Positions 50,183 to 64,000 of a stretch of DNA of 64,000 nt are shown here, piece by piece. The translations under genes were made by a program, and so were the position numbers. Within the stretch, counting starts at the first letter, position 1. The number at the start of each line of letters is the position of its first letter. The notes below the pieces were generated by a model, which was not told the origin of the DNA, made no database searches, and worked only from the letters and a program-made list of their open reading frames with translations. Source of the DNA: Chamaea fasciata (Eukaryota; Chordata; Aves; Passeriformes; Sylviidae); contig JARCOQ010000007.1 of assembly GCA_029207755.1 (NCBI GenBank), positions 39,079,656 through 39,143,655 of the forward strand, written 5' to 3'.

Positions 50183-53100
50183 CTATGCAGTTCTCTTTCT
50201 CTCTTTTCAACTACTAAGATGAAACAGAAACCAGCTAATGAATGAGCATGTCATAGCAGCCAATTGCGCAACAATTGATTGCTAAAGACAGAACACACCT
50301 TTCTTCCTCCGGCCTGATGCCTTTCTACAGGAGATTTTGCTATCTGAAGGCTACAGGCTTGGTCTAGCCAGAGTTTATCAAACAGTTGAAACTCCAATTT
50401 ACAAAAAAGGAACCACAAACCTCCACAAAGCCATTAATCTTCCTGTAAAAACATCTTAGTATGGCAGGGAAAGGACATTTAAACAATATAAATTATATTT
50501 TTGTGGATGAATGCAGTTAATATTATTGCTTGGTTTTTTTTCTTTCTTTAAACAGAAATTGACTGTGGAACTTTTGAAAGTATTTGTATTGTATCTTTAT
50601 TGTACGTATGAACACAACAGGAGTTTCATGCTTAAAATATTTTTCCTTTTTTCATGGTAACTGCTCTTGGACCAAGATCTAAAAAAGACAATGATTTAGC
50701 ACTAAATAGAACCATTGTTACTTAATGTTATTTTTTGTTGAAAAGGAGAACATTGAGAGTAAAATAAATGGATTCTAGTACACACAATTGTGATGACCTT
50801 TATAGTATACTTTTGATTCTGGAAAAATAGCATGAAATATTTTAGATAATGTGGCAACTTCTCATTCATCTGATTGAATTTAGTTATTGTTGCTTCAGGG
50901 CTCTTTACTAGAGACAGTTCTTTTTAAAGGAGGAAATTTGTTTATAGTTATTAGCAGTATTGATCCAGTAGGGCAAGGAGTTTCTGCTTCCACACACTTG
51001 AAAGAATAATAAAGAACTATATAAGCTCAGACAAGCTGTTCTTCTCATGACTGCTCTTCAAAGTAGGTATATCCCATAGAGGCTGCAGACTTTGCTACAC
51101 ACATAAATTTTAATGAACCCTCTCATACTCATACTGCTTAGTGTTTGGTAATAAAAATCCATATACAGCAGGGACTGTTCACAAGGGAAAAGTGAGGTTT
51201 AAAGATGGAGTTAGACACCCTTATGTTAACCCTGCACAGGCAAATCAACTTTTAGGAGAAAGCTGGAAGAAAAAGGGAGGCCTTTCTGCCTTTCATCAGA
51301 GGCTAGACATCAGCCAGGCTAAAGACAGATCTACCAAGCCTCTTTTAGGTTCGTGAAACAAATGCGTGCTGATAAACAAGACCTCCCATAGTAGCCCTGG
51401 TTGTGGCACTATTTCAGGGTAATAACAATAGGGAATATAATGAGTATTTTCTTTCTATGGGTAGAGAAGTTGTATTACATCTTAGAGGACAGGAAAAAAC
51501 ACATTTCCTCTAAGAAATTTTAAGAATTTGCTAATAAACACGTCAGAGTTGTCATTAAGAAAAATATCACTACATTTGACTTTCTTTTTGTGCTGAGAGA
51601 CATCTTGTTTGCAACAACTGAAACCAGCCTCTTCTGTTTAATTAATGAAATAGCTTAAACAGCATCTGCCATCTGGACCAAAATTAGATCCCTATGGAAA
51701 TGGCCTATTATAATCTTAAATCACTATTTCTGTGCTATTTAAGGAGAATGTTGCCATACTTCTTGCCTGTAGTAACATTACTGGAATCTTTAGAGTAGGT
51801 ACAAAGGCAATTTAAAATTTTCTAAAGAATAATCACTATATAAGCAAGGCAAAATAGGACCAAAACACTGTCTTCTTTTATGTCAGCGAAGTTTTAAAGG
51901 ATAGAATTTCATTTACAGTCAAAGAAATCAAATTGCATTTTCACCAGCTGCAAAGTTTAGCTACAGGAATTTCCATTGTTATCTGAAGTCTTCAAATCAA
52001 AGACTGTATTTGAGATGAATGCTCACTGGTTTTTTCTTATATTTTTTCACTCTAATTTTGACTTTGCAGTAGAGCTGTTGTGAACTAGTATCAGAAACTG
52101 GCCTCTTTGTCTCAGCAAGGTCTATATTCTCCATTCAGCATTCATTTTCTTACAGTAAAATAACTCAGACAAAGCCAATGTTTCAAACTAGAGTCCATGA
52201 CCTGCCCTTGCCCAGTTGAGTATTTCAACTTACAGGACAGAGGGCTTACTTAGAAGTGCTTGTACAAAAGGACCTTATGTCTGTATTGCCAGTGACAAAC
52301 AAAAATAGTATAGCTGTATATAAACACAGGTGTAAACGAAGTATGAAAATAATCTATGATTACTTCAACGTTCAAATGGATTGTACCATACACATGCTGT
52401 ATTTACAGATGGATTACTGTAAATATCTTTATTACATGCCTCTAGCTATTGTTTCCTTTCTTAGAAAATAGAAATATTAAACAATCCAATTAATTCTGAA
52501 CTTAATAATTCAGAGAAGGAAAGGGAAGAAATCTTCTATAAATGCTTGTTCATTCCACTTACACTCAATCCAGCAAAAGCTATGTCGAGTGCAGCTTCCT
52601 CCCCTTTCTGTGCACTGCCAGTTTCATTGGATGGTGCATGAAAAGAGCAGAACCCAAGGTAAACACATCCCATCCTATCCAGGCACAGGTAACATAGTGA
52701 GGAGAGGTGATTTAATGGCAAAACAGTAAAGATTTTGTTGTTTATGTTAGTGAGCAATATTACCCATGTCATTTACTGTTACAGCAGTATGAAAACTAAT
52801 CTTTACCATATGAAATAAGATTTTTAGCCTAGGATTGTGCAGGCATATCTAAAATGTCTGCCAAAGTAAGTGCCTCAGGAAAAAGATTATGTATTTAAAG
52901 GAATTAATAACAGAGATCTTGTGGAGAGTTTGAAAACCCTTGCCAGTCTCCACTGTAAAAGATGAAAATATCTAGGACAAATACAAAGGACGAAGTCAGA
53001 GAATCTGACACAGAGGAAACACGGTGGATCAAATTGCAGAGAGCTGCTAAAAGGGCTGAAAGCATCCTTGTGTCAAGTTGCATGTGAATAGGAAAAATAT

Positions 53101-54851
53101 ACTAGACTTACTAAAGAGAATTTGAAAAGAGACTGGGCCTGGGTACGCAGAAATACCTTGTTTATGCACCATCTCATAAAAGATAGCCTAGGAATAATTC
53201 AGATACAAATGGGATTTTGACCTTGCAATGCAGTTCTGAAAATATCAGAGAGCAATTGGATGGCTGGTGTGGAAGTGGTGTGGCAGAGAGGAAGGAATAA
53301 ATGATTGAATATAAGATAATATAAATCACATGTTTTCATTAATTCCTTGTTTCATAACACAGTTCCCAAACTCCAAGACAATTCCGTCTCTGGACTAAGC
53401 ACTGCCTTAGTCTTTCTCTTCAATTCATGCCTAATATTCATAAGGATTTAAGTTATATGATAACTTTCCACTATCTTTTCAATCAATGGAGTTTTCTCCT
53501 TTTTAACAGCCTAAAACATTACGGAACTACGTACTTAAGGTAAAATGAAAACAGTTACTTTCTATTCTCATGGCCTACTCACTAAGGCTCTTTTAGACAA
53601 TGCAGTGTCCCTTTCCTACACAAACTGGACAGTAAATGACAAGACAGAAAAGCTTAATTTAATATTTAAAGTTGATAATGTAACCAAAAAAAATAATAAA
53701 AGGGAAAGTGACTATGAAAAAAACACATTGCACTGTGAAGCACCAGGAAAAAACTGTATCAGAATTTGAGGTTTTCCCTTTTGCTGACTGTATATAGAAA
53801 GGATTGCTGTGGAGCTACGTTCAGCCTCTGGGTCTTCAGCAAGGCTCTTCATCCAAGGCCTTAAATTAGAAAGCATTTTGACTTGCTGTGGCATATAAAC
53901 ATAGAATTCTCAGTATCACACATTTAATTTCAGTATTGTGCCTAATACTTCAATATTTTTCACATTAGGTTTTCTTCCCCTAGAAGAAATTGCTATTTTG
54001 GAATTGGGTGAAACCTCAATGAAGGTTTGGGTAAGACATCCAGTTTTCACTAACCACATATCACCAAAAGTTAAACTCCTTTTTGGAGGTTAGTAGGAAC
54101 AACTGACTACAACAGAAACACCACACAGGTTGTATGGAAGCACAGGTATCTGTGGTGCAGATTACAATAGCTGGTACACAGGTGTTTGTGTCTGTGGAGA
54201 GAGAATCACTGATGATATGATCATGAAGAAAGCCATCAGAGGTTTCTGGCCACTCTGCTGAAAGATAAAAGGCTTAGAGCTGGAAGTAAAAGAGCTAACT
54301 AGAGGTGTATTCATGCTTGAATATGGAAATCACAGGCACTATGAGGGCAATTACCTCAAAGTAGGAGAACCTGCTAATGACTAATTATTTCTGAAAAAAA
54401 AAAAAAAAGGAAAATCACTTAAGACTCCATACGGCTGATTTCTCTTAGATGCAAGAATATATAGAATATGAAGCAAGAAAGTGCAAAAAGATTATGAACA
54501 TCCAGCACCTGCAAGCAAAGCAATGATGGAAAATGAAAGCAGGTACAAGAAAGAATCAAAAGGAAAAAGAAAGAGGAAACCTTTCTGCTTTCCACACCCC
54601 ATAGTTTTTCCATTTCTTACCCCTTTCTAATCACATATTCCCCCCACTTTATGCATGAAGCTACTTTAGTTATTAAAATACAGCTTCGGAAAGTGAGATT
54701 CAAAACAAGAACCATCCGTGTCAAATTCAGAACATGCAGGAAGTCCCTCTTCCAGAACATACATATGTTTACTTTCTCACAAAAACAGTCTGCTTTAATT
54801 TAAAAACCGGGAATATTGTGAAAAGCATTGTCACTTTTGAAAAACAAGTCA

Positions 54852-54916
54852 TAAAGATGTAACTGAACATATACATTAAATTTGTAAAGATGTAACTGTA
54901 CATATACATTAAATTT
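54852..54916. repeat. 33-bp tandem duplication
   Basis: Two copies of a 32-bp unit starting TAAAGATGTAACTG, at 54852-54883 and 54885-54916, differing at one base; period 33. Confidence 0.9.
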
Positions 54917-57209
54917 TGTATACATAAATTATGTAATTTGTTTAATATGCAATCCTCATTTTGGTGGGTAAACAATACTTTAGGTCTTCTTATCACAAAA
55001 GTATATGATTAACAGGTATCAACTGAAAATAAATACTGCAGAAAGAATATAAACTATATCAGATTAATGATAATAATTTCCAAGTTTTAGAATTCTCATT
55101 CATTTTTTAACAATTTTTTTCGTGATACATCACCTTTATCAGCTGTTGCCATATTTTTACTAATCTGTTAAGTTTATTTAACAAGACTTGTAAAGTTTCC
55201 TAAATGAGTAAGTTAAAAACAGATCTATGCTAACAGCTAATTGAAGCTTTTTAAGAATTTTAGCAAACCTGAATTTGTTTGCCTTAGTATTCTATATCAT
55301 TTATTTATTAGATCAAAAAAATGAAAGGGATTAAGGTTCCACCTTGAATATCAATAATTATAAAACACAGCTGTCTTATTGTCACCGAATAGTCTGAGAT
55401 CTGCATACTGGAGATACCTTCTTCAAAGTGAGATTGAGGGACATTAAATCTTCCATTAACATATTTTCTACCATCTCTTTTTCAATCATTTCAGACAAAT
55501 TATAAAATAAGCAATCCTATTCTATGCACTTCAACAAGCTTCCATCAAAAATTTTCCACTCCAAAAAAAACAACCACAAGCTTTGTTCTATTCCAACTCA
55601 TCCTGGAATCATTAATGCACTCATTTTCTCTGGCTGTTTCCAGAGTCATCCTTGAAAACCAGAGTATTCGAGACCTACATTTATTTTCATTTGTAAGTGA
55701 ACTTTATGGTAATTTTTGTTCACTGAATTCATGACTCTACATCTCTGCATGTCATCGTGTTTAATTCTATTAATTATTAACAGAAAGATTGAAGGAAATT
55801 TCTACTTCTCAGGCTTTTTTCATCAGAAACCAATAAAGAATTCAAGGACTTTTTTGAGGACTACAAAAATCTTTGGGAAAGCACTTTTAAAAGCAATAAT
55901 ATTTTTAAGATAAAGGCAGAAAGGGAAAATCAATCTCTAAAATGGTAATATTTCCCTTATGGAAAGAATCCAAAATTAGTAAACTGGTGCAGCTTCAGAA
56001 AGTAGGTTAAAAATACTTTCAGGCTTTTCACTCCTTGAATTTATTCATCGCTATGAAGTTAATGTATTTGTACTGACACTTCTACAGAACCTGAAGTGTT
56101 TGATTTACACTGAATGTATTTTATTTGTTGAAAATGGATCCATTAAAAATCTGTCCTTTTATTGCTTAAGAAATTTCTTCTCCCCCAGTTCAAAACAGCC
56201 ATGACAAAAAACTGCCATGAATACGCAGCTGGTAGTACAGAAACAAGAGAACTGACATTGATTACTTTCTCATTCTGCTACCAGGCCTCCTTATGACACA
56301 AACGGTGGTGTATGGACATCAGTATATTAACATGAAGGTGTGAATAAGGTGGAGTTGCATATGTTTGGTTAGAAAAATTCTCATCTATGCCATTATTTGA
56401 AATTCTGTTGCTAAAGTCAGTCCACCAAATAATTCCAATAGTAGTCCAATCCTCCTTTTTTTTTTTTTTTTCCTTAATATAGTTCTTATATAGAATGACT
56501 TCCTGCATTGGAGAATCTCCTTTATCACTCCAGTAACATCCTTTATACAGTATATATATTTATTCCTCCTTTTTTTATATTAACCAGCTTAAGATGAGGT
56601 GAAACCCCTTTATGGAAACTCCAGGTATGACACTTGACTGGTCATAGATTATATACGTAACAAAACCGAGAAAATTACAAGGCAAAACAATTTCCATTTG
56701 TATTTAAAAAAGAAAATACATCTTTTAGATGTATTTTGCTCCCAAGTATATTGCTTCTCAACATATTGGAACATCATGGACCTTAGTTGATGTCATAACC
56801 CAGACTTGGATTAAGCCAATTTGTGTGATTTAACAAGCTTAAGTTAACTACAGAAAAAAACCCTCTTGATATATAACAAGAGTTTGTAGATCTTATGTTT
56901 TCATTATAGCCCTTTTAAGGTTTCTACAGGCTACAGTAGCAGATTTAATTAATTCAAAAGCACCTAAGAGTAGCAGAATGACAAATTTTATCTGAAGAAA
57001 TTTGGTGATCAATCAGAAATTAAACTGTCAGTTGCCTTAGCTCTGTTTGGACAAAGAGATGATAGATATAACACCACCATATTAGTGCCACCAGAGAGAG
57101 CACTCAACAACTAAGAGGGGAAAAGGGAAGCAGCAACCCAGTTTTGTCACATTGAAGGGCTTAGTTATAGATGGGATATATAGAAAAATACAGGTACACC
57201 GTATACACT

Positions 57210-57720
57210 TGTCCTGGATTGTAGTATAGGATGTGCACAAAGTATTCTATCACCATCTTCATGAATTGTTGAATCCAATTGTTGGAGCAGTGTTTTTCCA
57301 GGCCCCCTCCCTCTGGGCTGTCTTCTGTTAATGGCTCATCAATGCCTTGCTGTATGACTGATAGATAACTCCATCTGGGAGCCACCTCTGTTTAACAGGC
57401 CAAGGACCCCCTGCATGACTCATCATCCCATTGTGAGATACTCCACCCAGAGGGAGGAACCAAGCATTCTCACCTGGATATAATCTGGGGTTTGGGACAG
57501 TACAAGTGGTCCTTACCCACTGGATTCCCAGAGGACTAGAGCTACCAGACCTTTCTACAGGATCACTGCTTCCATTGCCCTGCTCAGGTTGTATTCTGAC
57601 TCTGTCAGAGGTCTTTTGTATTATTGCATTTATTTTATTTTACTTTTTTTCCTTTCTTCTTATTAAATTGTATTTCTGACTTGGAGCCTCTCACTTTTTT
57701 TTTGCTTTCAAACCACTACA
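57210..57720 (+). repeat. solo LTR, ERV-L-like, with perfect target duplication
   Basis: Begins TGTCCTGGATTG and ends AAACCACTACA, 511 bp. It is flanked by identical ACACT at 57205-57209 and 57721-57725, a 5-bp duplication. A TATA-like TATAAT lies at 57479-57484 and ATTAAA at 57662-57667. No internal genes, so it is a recombined solo LTR. The antisense frame at 57161-57385 crosses its left end and is incidental. Confidence 0.85.
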
Positions 57721-57725
57721 ACACT

Positions 57726-60634
57726 CTAACCTCTGTGCAGAATGAACCTGAATTAATATTCACTGTAATTTTCAGGATTTAGCATTGCTGGCATAATATT
57801 TAAAACAAATATCACTGCAATAAAGACAACTTAATTTTTGGAATAGACTCTTCCCAAAGAGACTCAATTCATCTTCTTTTAGGAGGTATTTGGTATATTC
57901 TAAGCTTGAGGTATAGTAAGGCCATTCCAGCATTTAAGATAGGATTTTCTCTCACTTCCATTTTGCTCTAATATTTGTGGTTATCAGTGCCACATAGGGG
58001 AAAAAAAAGGGCATTGATTACCCAGGAAATTATTCCAAAAAGCAGACAAAGCAGACTAGAAATCATCAGCATTCACAATAATATTCCTTAAGTGTTTGGC
58101 AGGAAAGACAAGTTCTCTTCGCAAGAAAAATGTGGACAGTAATACCTTTCATAAGGAATGTCATAAACTTCTCTGAAACCTCAAGAGACAGAACTAACCT
58201 AATATTCACCTTCTGTGATGAGTTTGGAAGTGACAGCCCTATTAGCAAACTAATTAGCAATCCATTTTACATGGCTAAATTAATTTTCATGGCTTAATTA
58301 TAAACCCTTTATGAACCTAAAACTTTTAGATGCTCCATTTTTAATAAGAAATGTTACCTTAAAACTCATCATATTGAACTACTAATTTAAATTTCTACAG
58401 TGAGTGATGCTTAAAAATATATTAATGATTATATTACCATACTCCTTTTAAATAATAAAATACCAACCACATGCATTCTTCATTGCTTTTATATTACAGT
58501 GCAAATACAACTGTATTTTAATACAAGTATGCAATTAAATGTTTGAAAGTACACATTACATCTGCTTGTAATAAGATACAACTGGATTGTCAGGATATTA
58601 CTTTCAATAGTGCAAGCATTGTTCATTCAACACAGTCTCATGAGGGATATGTCCAGCTAGAAAGTAACGCAGACAAGTCAGAGTAAACTTGTAAAGCCAA
58701 ATAGTCGGTGATAAGGATTCAATGTCCAGACTATATTTATTCCAGCAGTGGTGAGGTTTGTTTTTTAAACTTTGTGATAACTCTAGCTTGGCCTAACAAT
58801 TTGCATCTGAAGTTGCACCTGGAACACATCTTCCAGATCAGTTTCATCCAAAAGAAAGCCAAAAAGGAGACTGCAAGGATTGACTGGAACTGCTTCAAAA
58901 TGCAAACCAAAGCATAAATCAGGAATGAGCAGATTCATCTCAAACCAAGCTGTTGATCCAGACATAAATTAGACACACCCTTGAGATCAACATATTGACC
59001 TTTTTGTCCAGAGACTTTTTGTTGAAATCTGATTATAAAATGCAAATTTCACACTTGTTACTGCTGAAACCAAAATCTCTAAAACCTCTGAGAACAGCAA
59101 CTGCTCTGTAGAAACAAATAATCAAACCATTCTTATCCATAACCTTTGATCTGGAAAAGAAAAGGATTTGACTTCAAATGAAGGGAGGGAAAAAACCCAA
59201 CAGACAGACCCCTCAACCTCTTATGGGTTCTTAAACGAATGAGTAGTAATAGACTCCCTTTCAAGAGAGAAATTCCAACAGTATGGAAGCACAAATTATC
59301 CACTGAAATTGCCTCTTGCATATAACCATCATCTTCTGAAGAAAAGTTATCTCTGTGATGGTCTTTCCTAAGTCACACTAAGAGAACTGAGACCTTCATG
59401 ATTGACAATAGAGAATTTAGATAAGGTATAGGTCATACTGCCTGGAAGAAGGAAGCAAGAAAATGCACTGAAATAACAGTGACAAATGGCACGAGAAAAT
59501 GCAAAGAAAAAGACCATGGAATGCCCAGGTCAATTAACCCAGTGAGTCAAAAAAAAAGATAGATTGGCCTTGGTCCATTTCCTCCCTCAGTACTCCAGAC
59601 TGAGACAACAAGAAGAGCCTATAGACTTTCCATTTGTTTCAGTACCATCTTGCAACCAGACCCTCTTGCTTTGACCATCCCCGAGAGTCAAAACAGACAG
59701 CCCTCTACAGCCTCCTGGGCTGTCTGCTCCTTCCCTGTGGGAGGTGAAGTAGGTTCCTCCAAGAGAACTCATTTCAAAGCTGAGGAATTATTTCATTCTT
59801 ACAGACAGCCTGGTTAGAACCATGATAAATTTGATACACACCCCTGGGTAGTTCTTCACTAGGCCTAATGCCCTAAAGTCTTTGGACAACTTGGGGGAGA
59901 TGTCTATTTCAAATGTCATTCAGAATTTCCTTTCCTCTGTCCATTCTCAGCATGACTGCTGACACAGTTCGGAAGGTTTAGCAGGTAAGAGACATCGTGT
60001 CCTTACAGTTGCCTAGGAATGTACCAAAGAAAGACATTGACCCACAGTCTTAAAGGAAACACACAAATGCAATCGGTCCCGTGTTCTCAACTTAGTTAAC
60101 AGCCTGAAGCTGGGTGAAGAATACCCCTTTAGGAGAGTCAGCAGTGTTATGACTCAGTCTGTCACCAATGCAGAGTAAGGTATGCTCTCCTAGCTAGCCC
60201 AGGCATTCAGACAGTTGTATGTGTGCATATCCCATTCTTCACTCCCAACAGCAAACAACAGCTGGCCACTCTTTGATCCAGACAGCATTCTTCTGCCCCA
60301 CTCAGAGTCTTTATCTCCATTTAGAGAGCTTGTTTTGCTGTCATTAGAAGAGAAGCTGTCTTCTTCCTCCTTTTTCTAAACTGAAAAATGGACACTTGTT
60401 TGCAGGTGCACAGAGAAAAAACTTGCTTACAGGTTTCAGTTGATGGTTCCGTGAAATCAGCAAAAGATTTTGAATATTTTGAAATCTGCTGCCTGCAAAC
60501 TACTTGTAAGAAAAATCTAATTTTGTAATCTTAGTCCTCAAAAGTTGGGTTTTGGAAAAATGAGCAATATAATACAAGTCTTTCACACTAGAAAAACTTT
60601 TCCTTCTCTCAGTCAGCTTCCTCAGTTAGAAATC
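57726..60634. other. unannotated AT-rich stretch
   Basis: No gene, RNA or repeat recognised. Short frames on both strands (58708-58965, 59133-59321, 59587-59772) have no familiar motif. Confidence 0.4.
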
Positions 60635-61166
60635 TGTTGCGGCGGTGCGTGTCTCCTTATGCCAGGCTAGCCCTTGACATGCCGCACAGGATCTTGGTGG
60701 GATCTTTTTGGCCAGCCTCGTCCTGCCACTTAGCTACAGTGGAGGGAATGAGAGATGGGACTCTCAGAGGTTTAACTGGGGGTCAGGCTTTATTGAGGGG
60801 GATCCGCACCTTTAGCCCAGAGCCTCAGAGAGACCCTGAGCCTCTGACGACGGGGTTTTAACCAAGGCGTGGACTCCTGGGGTGGGTACATACATAACCA
60901 ATGGGGAGAGAGAGGAGGGGAGCCATTAACATAACTGACAACAACACAGACTTATCACCCAAGAGGGAGGAGAGAGCCCTCCAGCCAGCCAGTCACCTGG
61001 AAGCTCCTATCCAAGCTTCCAGACCTATGGGACAGGCCCCAGGTGACTGGCAGAGAGGGGGAATCTCCCTGAGGGATGCCAGACAGTTACACAAGGCGGG
61101 AAAGGGAAGCCGATCGGGTGCTGTAACTGGGGAAAACCAGGAGAGGCAGAGGGGGAGGTTGTGACA
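60635..61166 (-). repeat. solo LTR, minus strand
   Basis: Read on the minus strand it starts TGTCACAACCTCCCCC at 61166 and ends CCGCCGCAACA at 60635. It has TTAAAA at 60861-60856 as a TATA-like box and AATAAA at 60794-60789 about 65 bp later. This is the standard U3-R-U5 order. It is GC-rich compared with its surroundings. The flanks (GAAATC and TGAGGG) do not form a target duplication. The open frames at 60637-61164 fall inside it and are incidental. Confidence 0.75.
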
Positions 61167-64000
61167 TGAGGGAGACTAAAAATAGAACTGGGGTATAGTG
61201 AACAGTGAACTGAAGTACATGAAACCAAAGTACATAAAACAACTGTTCTACTCTGAACTTAACATTAACTTTGCATCGCCACAATCTGTTAAACATAAAA
61301 TTGTGCATATGAATGTTTCAATACTTATGTTTCTCTTGTGGTGTTTCACCTTCTAATTCATAACTCAGAGAAAGTTAGAATTTTGTACAATATTTTGCAG
61401 TTTCCTAATAATTGCTTACCAGATCAATGTTTCAATCAACAGTTTTGCATTTTTTAGCAGCCAACAAAAACACAGAAGTTTAATATTCCTGAAAGGTAGC
61501 TCTGATATTTCAGAGTTTTAATTCTACATTTTAGTAAATTATAATTATTCACAAAGCCCTAAAGATCTTAACCTTTTCAAGTGGATCTAGGTTTTCTGAT
61601 TGAGTAACCTCTAGATTTCTCTCCCACTGGGTTAAGACAAGTGACAGAGGTCACTGACATACAAGTGCATCTTGATGAGCATGAAAGGCAAAGTTAAGAG
61701 CTGAATCTAAACTCTGTCCTAACCAAGGTTTCCCCCTTTGTTGTGAAGAATGTGAAAAGAGTTTTAATAGAGACCACTAAAAAAGGAGAAATGTTGATAG
61801 TAAATTTAACTATGACATAATTTTGTAGCCCTGTTACTTTCCATCATGTTGTAAAAGTATAAAATTGAAAAACTGATCTGAGAGTCTTACAGCTGCTATG
61901 GATAGATGGCTGTGGCAATGGTGTGTTTCTTTCCTGATGAACAAGCAATATAAATATATCTGTTATTTACAAGTGTGTTGCTTCATCTATCAAGGCTGCA
62001 CAGAACAGACTGCACTAAGTACGTGAAGCATGGCAGAGAGTGATAAAAATGAAAAATTACTCCCACTTCAGCTATGCTAATTCTGAGTCCTGTTTACAAC
62101 CCCTTTTAATGTAATACCTCCAAGAACAGAGTTTTAATGAAAATTACATCAGAATATTCAAACTAAAATATTCCCTTTCAGCTTATTTCACTCAAATGAA
62201 AGGAATTCAAATGCCAAACTCAAAAAAAAAAAAAGAAAAGAAAAGAAAACCAAGGAGAAAAAAAAGTTCAAAGGATTTTAAATGCCCAACTCAATAATAT
62301 AAAGTATTAATTTATCTGGGAGGAAAAGGTCTGCATGATTACAAAGCCATATTTCTGTGACACCAGTTTTATAATGAGAATGACTCTTTGAAGTCAGGAC
62401 TACAAGTGAAAATCATTTGATAATTACCCGATAATGGGATGCAATAACTTCCAATATTTCTTTGCATTTAGCTCCTTCAGCTCCCTGTATAGAACTGGAG
62501 AGCAATTTAAAGCAGGAGGCTGATCGAAATGCTTTTAAAAATTGCCTGGAGAAGCTTAGACATCTTCTTTTACAATAAGAACAGTAGTCCAACATCTTTC
62601 ATGCCAGGGTTTGGCAGCAGGGATAACCCCAGGCTTTCCTCAGGTATACTTGTGGGGTAATTGTCAATAGGTGGAAGCACCTGTCATCTTAAACATCCTT
62701 GATTTAACGAAGGAAGCGGAAACCAAGGTTTGTGCCAAAGGCAAACCTTCCAGGACAGAAGAATATGATGATTTGTCCTCACAGTTTATGATGCCATAGG
62801 GGGATATTGTAAGGTTTTAAAAACTAGGCTTCACAGCAAAGCTCCACTGGAAGCACTGCTCCAGTGGTTGCAGTAGATAGATGGTTACAGAAACAGATTA
62901 CTTCTTGGTCTTTGGTGGATTTTGCCTTCACCAAGAAGACTTGTGTCTGCCTCCACCCTCCTGGGATTAAGGAATGGTATCAGCTTCATGCAGGGGGGAA
63001 GAACAGATCTAAAGGGCCCAGTGTGGTCCCCTTCTGCCAAATGCCAGGGCAAAATCAGAGCTGGAGAGCCTCTGTACTTCTGCTATACACTCAGAAATGG
63101 AACAATACCTTTACATGGAAATTCAGTGTCAACCCTATTTTCCCATGGCTGCAATGACAAATATTTGCCCCTTTTTATGAGAGAGACTGAGAAAAATTCC
63201 TTCAGACCTGGTGACAGGCAGAAACTGAGGTACATAATCTTCTCCTACCCTTTGGTCCAAGAGAGAAGGACGTGAAGCTGAGGGAGTGCTTTCTGTGGGA
63301 TACACCTGCCGTGTGATGAGAAATGAGTGGGTGGATTTCGGACAAAACTATTGAAAAAGGAGCTGCTATATTTGTTGTCTAAAGGTACGTAATCTGCTCC
63401 TGCAATTTTCCCTAACTTTATGATTCTGTCCCATTTTTGTTAACAAAAAATGTCATTACTATAGTTTAGTAAAAATTTTCTGACTCATAAGGAAATACTT
63501 GTGGGCTTCACCAACTTTCCCACACTTACCAGAAGAGACTCAAGTTTTTTACATTACTTTCTCGTGCAATTCAGAACTCTTGAGTTGAGGCAGATTTTCC
63601 AAACCTGGATGACATTTTGGGGAAGAAAATGTGGATTACATGTACAAGATTTAAAGGGAGAATAGGTCCTTGGAGGAGGATATATTACATCCCTTTTAGT
63701 ATTTGTTTTATTCATACTCATTTTTAAGGTACAATTTTTTTGTTTGTTTGTTTCCTTTAAATCTGGGGAGAAAGCAGACTTTACAGTCAGCAAAGCTTTG
63801 TGGAGTAATCCAAATTCCATTGCAATTTGGGGTGTGCATGTATTGCATCCTTCGAGTCAAACAGAATATCTTTCTAAGATACTGAAATTTTTACTATTCT
63901 CCACAAATTCACACACCTAGGAATTAGGCCTCATGCTTTTACCCTTCCTGGGTTCTCTTCTCAAATTAGTCCCTAGGACTCAGTGCATGCTGCCAAAACT
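61167..64000. other. unannotated AT-rich stretch to window end
   Basis: No gene named. A purine run lies at 62221-62265. Two overlapping + frames at 62864-63157 and 62922-63275 (97 and 117 codons) have balanced composition but no recognisable family or start context; I do not call them genes. Confidence 0.4.

Larger units (their letters stand above)
48970..57204. other. unannotated AT-rich stretch with two small tandem repeats
   Basis: No gene recognised over about 8 kb. Two short tandem duplications are listed separately (50139-50182, 54852-54916). A T-run lies at about 56455-56471 and an A-run near 54394-54408. The open frame at 51141-51356 is compositionally protein-like but has no recognisable motif or start context. 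Confidence 0.4.

Noticed and set aside
51141..51356. 71-codon frame with a protein-like look
   Set aside because: No ATG start, no splice-site support that I could defend and no recognisable family.
60637..61164. Two + frames of 74 and 87 codons
   Set aside because: Fall within the minus-strand solo LTR and show no motif.
1..64000. CRISPR arrays, operons, phage or other bacterial systems
   Set aside because: No regularly spaced repeats or dense coding; LINEs and LTRs show this is vertebrate nuclear DNA.

Overview
The window looks like AT-rich, gene-poor nuclear DNA from a bird. The evidence is several CR1 LINE tails in both orientations and a series of LTRs of types familiar from avian genomes (ERV-L-like and ERV-K-like). 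There are no operons, ribosome binding sites or dense open frames. Species and chromosome cannot be told from the sequence; a songbird is possible but not shown.

The centrepiece is a complete, apparently intact endogenous retrovirus on the + strand at 27340-33839. It has two 644-bp LTRs in which I found no difference by eye and a 5-bp target duplication (AGGTG). It has a tRNA-Lys1,2-type primer binding site, an uninterrupted gag and an uninterrupted protease-RT-RNase H-integrase frame. Gag and Pol lie in the same frame, separated by a single TAG. Just after that TAG the sequence can fold into an H-type pseudoknot laid out like gammaretroviral readthrough signals. The capsid region resembles the ERV-L/Fv1 family. 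The Gag N-terminus is strongly hydrophobic with a sequon, suggesting membrane or ER targeting. There is no env and no visible dUTPase, so this is an intracellular-type element that must have moved recently.

Layout: 1-2264 nothing recognisable. 2265-3247 two LTRs back to back in divergent orientation. 3248-10124 mostly featureless, with a candidate terminal coding exon on the minus strand (8239-8530). 10125-10811 CR1. 17536-17918 CR1. 25999-26600 ERV-L solo LTR. 27335-33844 the full-length ERV with its target duplications. 35131-36464 a 46-bp direct repeat bracketing 1.2 kb that includes an LTR-like segment. 37582-38183 a solo LTR with five evenly spaced inverted CCAAT boxes before its TATA box. 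38956-39010 an AAT microsatellite. 42763-43035 LTR-like. 47060-47440 old CR1. 48718-48969 CR1. 57210-57720 a solo LTR with a perfect 5-bp target duplication. 60635-61166 a minus-strand solo LTR. The remainder is unannotated AT-rich DNA, either intergenic or intronic.

No host gene could be named. Pattern recognition and base-by-base reading were the only methods; repeat family names are by resemblance and boundaries of old repeats are approximate.
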